Shown: piece by piece, positions 5,036-6,573 of the stretch
Position numbering within the stretch: the first letter of the stretch is position 1
Layout of the letters: each line of letters starts with the position of its first letter
Assembly (NCBI GenBank): GCA_023664705.1
Contig: JAMPFE010000097.1
Location: 1-6,573 of the forward strand
Source: Lachnospiraceae bacterium
GTDB taxonomy: Bacteria > Bacillota > Clostridia > Oscillospirales > Ruminococcaceae
Direction of reading: 5' to 3'
DNA: 6,573 bases
Translations under genes and position numbers: made by a program
Notes under the pieces: generated by a model
Seen by the model: the letters and a program-made list of their open reading frames with translations, nothing else
What the model was told of the DNA's origin: nothing
The model's database searches: none

Positions 5036-5653
5036 TCAATTTATCCATTTGATTACGGCATCGCCGTTGTAACCCTTTTCCCAGACAAACCAAGCGTAAG
5101 CTACCGCTGAACCTCCGCCGGCTCTCATACCATCAAAATCGGCATTTTTCGCACATAATATTCGACTGCTTGATATATATACACATTTTAGTTGCTTTGT
5201 ATCGAACAGTTTTCTTCTTGCTTTGCCCTCAAGAAATTGAATTTTGAGAAACATCCATATTTCTTGTCCGTTATGTAAAATATCCAAACCGTGCTCTATA
5301 AACGATAATGCCGTTTTATAAGGCGGATTACTAAGAATACACTGACTATCCTTGTACATTTCTGTTGTAGCAAGGAAATCCAACGTATCGTCCAAAGGGA
5401 TTCCACGTTGAATTAAATCGGTGGAATAAACCGTGTAGCCATATTCTTTGAGCGGATTACTTAAATGACATTCTCCTGCGGAACATTCCCAAATCGGGTT
5501 TGGAAACTTAACGCCCGCTTTCACCAAAGCGTCTATTGCGTCTCTTGAAGTCGCGTAATAGTCATTTGTTTCGCGCTCTTTGTCGGTATGGTTGGATGCT
5601 CCCAAAGTTTTAAAAATGGAATTTTTATTTCCAGTCCAATCTGCGTTACTCAT
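5036..5653 (-). CDS. Phage-type SAM-dependent methyltransferase with NPPY motif (probable DNA N6-adenine)
   Basis: 205 residues. The N-terminus MSNADWTGNKNSIFKTLGAS is followed by the region DYYATSRDAI. A SAM-binding motif I is seen at IWECSAGECHL (54-64), Asp79 in S-T-D-L fits motif II, and the catalytic motif IV is N109-P-P-Y112, typical of amino-methyltransferases acting on adenine N6. The C-terminal part, with SSSRILCAKNADFDG and AYAWFVWEKG, is the pattern I associate with a phage methyltransferase group whose members end in IKWIN, as here. Length is normal for that group. Its ATG overlaps the end of the HNH endonuclease gene (TATGAGTAA); AAGGAAGG lies 13 nt upstream, slightly far. The exact target base is inferred only. 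Confidence 0.85.
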   Translation of the reverse strand: MSNADWTGNKNSIFKTLGASNHTDKERETNDYYATSRDAIDALVKAGVKFPNPIWECSAGECHLSNPLKEYGYTVYSTDLIQRGIPLDDTLDFLATTEMYKDSQCILSNPPYKTALSFIEHGLDILHNGQEIWMFLKIQFLEGKARRKLFDTKQLKCVYISSSRILCAKNADFDGMRAGGGSAVAYAWFVWEKGYNGDAVIKWIN

Positions 5654-6176
5654 AATTTTTAAAAGACCTTCCTTTCAAACAATCGCTAATCGCGTATAAA
5701 TGATCATTGTTTAATAGTTGAGAAATTTCTTTTACCGTTAAATCCTTATGGTTTTTAATAAATTTAACCTCTCTATTGTTCAAAACTCGTTTTGATTCGT
5801 TGTAACGAGTAAAGCCATCGATGTTTGGTTCTCTTAAATTGTGTCTTAGCGCGTGAATGTTGTTTTCCGATTGAGTATTCCACTCTAAGTTTTCCAATAA
5901 ATTGTTCAGCTTGTCACCATCAATGTGATTTACTGTTTCTTTATTATCAGGATTGGGGATAAAGGTTTCGGCTAATAATCTGTGTATATATTCGGTTTTT
6001 GTATGCCGCTTAGGCTTTTGAAACATTACACAAATTGCCACATACCCATTCGGCAATACAGTTGTTTTCAATATTTTATCCGAAAGCAAACTGTACACCT
6101 TTCCCGATTTACTTATCAATAATCGGTTCTTATACCTTGGAATTTCGTAAAATTCCTCGTTGTCAATTATTTTCAA
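5646..6176 (-). CDS. HNH homing endonuclease with NUMOD4-like N-terminus
   Basis: A 176-residue protein. The NUMOD4-like DNA-binding part (EFYEIPRYKNRLLISKSGKV, then YSL) is followed by the HNH nuclease core: H65 in Y-I-H-R-L, V-N-H84-I-D-G, and N-N-L-L-E-N-L-E-W99-N. The C-terminal part (about 125-170) has V-K-E-I-S-Q-L-L, probably a helix-turn-helix (NUMOD1-like). Such enzymes nick or cut DNA near their own insertion site in empty alleles. The start is TTG, overlapping the preceding TGA (TTGA), with AAAGGAG 10 nt upstream; the end overlaps the ATG of the next methyltransferase. It is tucked between two methyltransferase genes without damaging either, so it is most likely a free-standing, intergenic homing gene. 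Confidence 0.88.
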   Translation of the reverse strand: MKIIDNEEFYEIPRYKNRLLISKSGKVYSLLSDKILKTTVLPNGYVAICVMFQKPKRHTKTEYIHRLLAETFIPNPDNKETVNHIDGDKLNNLLENLEWNTQSENNIHALRHNLREPNIDGFTRYNESKRVLNNREVKFIKNHKDLTVKEISQLLNNDHLYAISDCLKGRSFKNYE

Positions 6177-6573
6177 TAAACAACATCTCCTTTACATCTT
6201 TCAACCGCGATATTATAATAATCCGTATTTAATTCGCAGCCTACATAATTTCGTCCATTTTCCTTAGCTACTAAGCAATGACTTCCTGAACCACAGCAAG
6301 GGTCAAATATCAAGTCTCCCTCATTAGAGTTATCTAATATCAGTTCTTTTAACAAGTCGTGATTTTTCTCAGTGGGGTGTAGTTTACTTCTGCCGCAAGG
6401 ATATTTGAACACTGTGTTTTTACAACGAGCATTAAACGCGCTCCCGCGTTTCTTGAACCATACGGCATTTTCAATTCCGGACAGATAGATATGCTGTCCG
6501 TTCATAGGCGAGGGATTGGTTTTCTCCCAAATCAACTGCCGCACCGTGCCTTGATTTTGTCTCTGCTTTTCCG
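6173..6573 (-). CDS. DNA amino-methyltransferase (N4-cytosine/N6-adenine, N6_N4_Mtase family), 5' part beyond right edge
   Basis: 133 residues of the C-terminal part are visible; the frame is open to the window edge, so the GTG at 6544 is internal. It reads WEKTNPSPMNGQHIYLSG, then HPTEKNHDLLKELI, then the SAM-binding motif I DPCCGSGSHCLVAKENGRNY with E in V-G-C-E-L as motif II. Having motif I after the substrate-binding part indicates a beta-type order, with the catalytic (D/N/S)PPY motif in the missing N-terminal portion. The usual motif I is DPxxGSGTT, so CCGSGSH is a small variant. The TGA overlaps the HNH start. It is the first visible gene of the operon that ends at the hairpin 4321-4355. 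Confidence 0.88.
   Translation of the reverse strand, partial: EKQRQNQGTVRQLIWEKTNPSPMNGQHIYLSGIENAVWFKKRGSAFNARCKNTVFKYPCGRSKLHPTEKNHDLLKELILDNSNEGDLIFDPCCGSGSHCLVAKENGRNYVGCELNTDYYNIAVERCKGDVVY
6187..6193 (-). promoter_or_regulatory. Shine-Dalgarno site that decides the TTG start of the HNH gene
   Basis: AAAGGAG lies inside the end of the upstream methyltransferase gene, 10 nt before TTG 6176-6174. No ATG in that frame occurs nearby, and the protein similarity begins at this codon, so the TTG start is accepted. The TTGA overlap suggests coupled translation. Confidence 0.6.

Overview
The window looks like part of a phage, prophage or other integrative element from a low-GC Gram-positive host, probably a gut clostridium. 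That is inferred from the gene types (large serine recombinase, orphan DNA methyltransferases, phage-type dUTPase remnants, homing endonucleases), AT-rich intergenic DNA, strong GGAGG-type ribosome binding sites and textbook sigma-A promoters. Every gene I accept lies on the minus strand, so the region is read from right to left. The plus-strand open frames are shadows.

Right part (about 4320-6573): a methyltransferase operon. In order of transcription it holds the C-terminal part of an amino-methyltransferase cut by the window edge, an HNH/NUMOD4-type homing endonuclease that starts at a TTG inside the previous stop codon, an NPPY-type methyltransferase and a short cytosine-C5 methyltransferase. 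A 14-bp perfect hairpin follows the last stop. No restriction endonuclease is visible, which suits phage self-protection or epigenetic modification rather than a restriction-modification pair.

Middle part (about 1420-4270): a second transcription unit with a perfect consensus promoter (TTGACA, 17 bp, TATAAT). It reads through small phage-type genes, several of them broken. There is an 87-residue protein with one frameshift, a Cys-rich protein with two frameshifts, a degraded stretch, two intact small hypotheticals (69 and 77 residues) and a dUTPase gene. The dUTPase has lost its N-terminal part, is split by a LAGLIDADG homing endonuclease gene between the codons of '..NHHGV' and 'DESYCGD..', and is frameshifted just before its Gly-rich C-terminal motif. 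The endonuclease gene itself carries an in-frame TAG, probably where a Trp codon was. Its boundaries lie next to an 8-bp inverted repeat.

Left part (1-1363): an intact 42-residue small protein, then a promoter overlapped by a near-perfect dyad, then a large serine recombinase whose C-terminus runs off the left edge (383 residues visible). The recombinase is the likely integrase of the element, with its own regulated promoter.

The most interesting observation is the endonuclease-split, decaying dUTPase gene and the concentration of single-base lesions between about 1460 and 4180, while the flanking recombinase and methyltransferase genes are intact. All identifications are from reading the translated sequence; none was confirmed by a database search.
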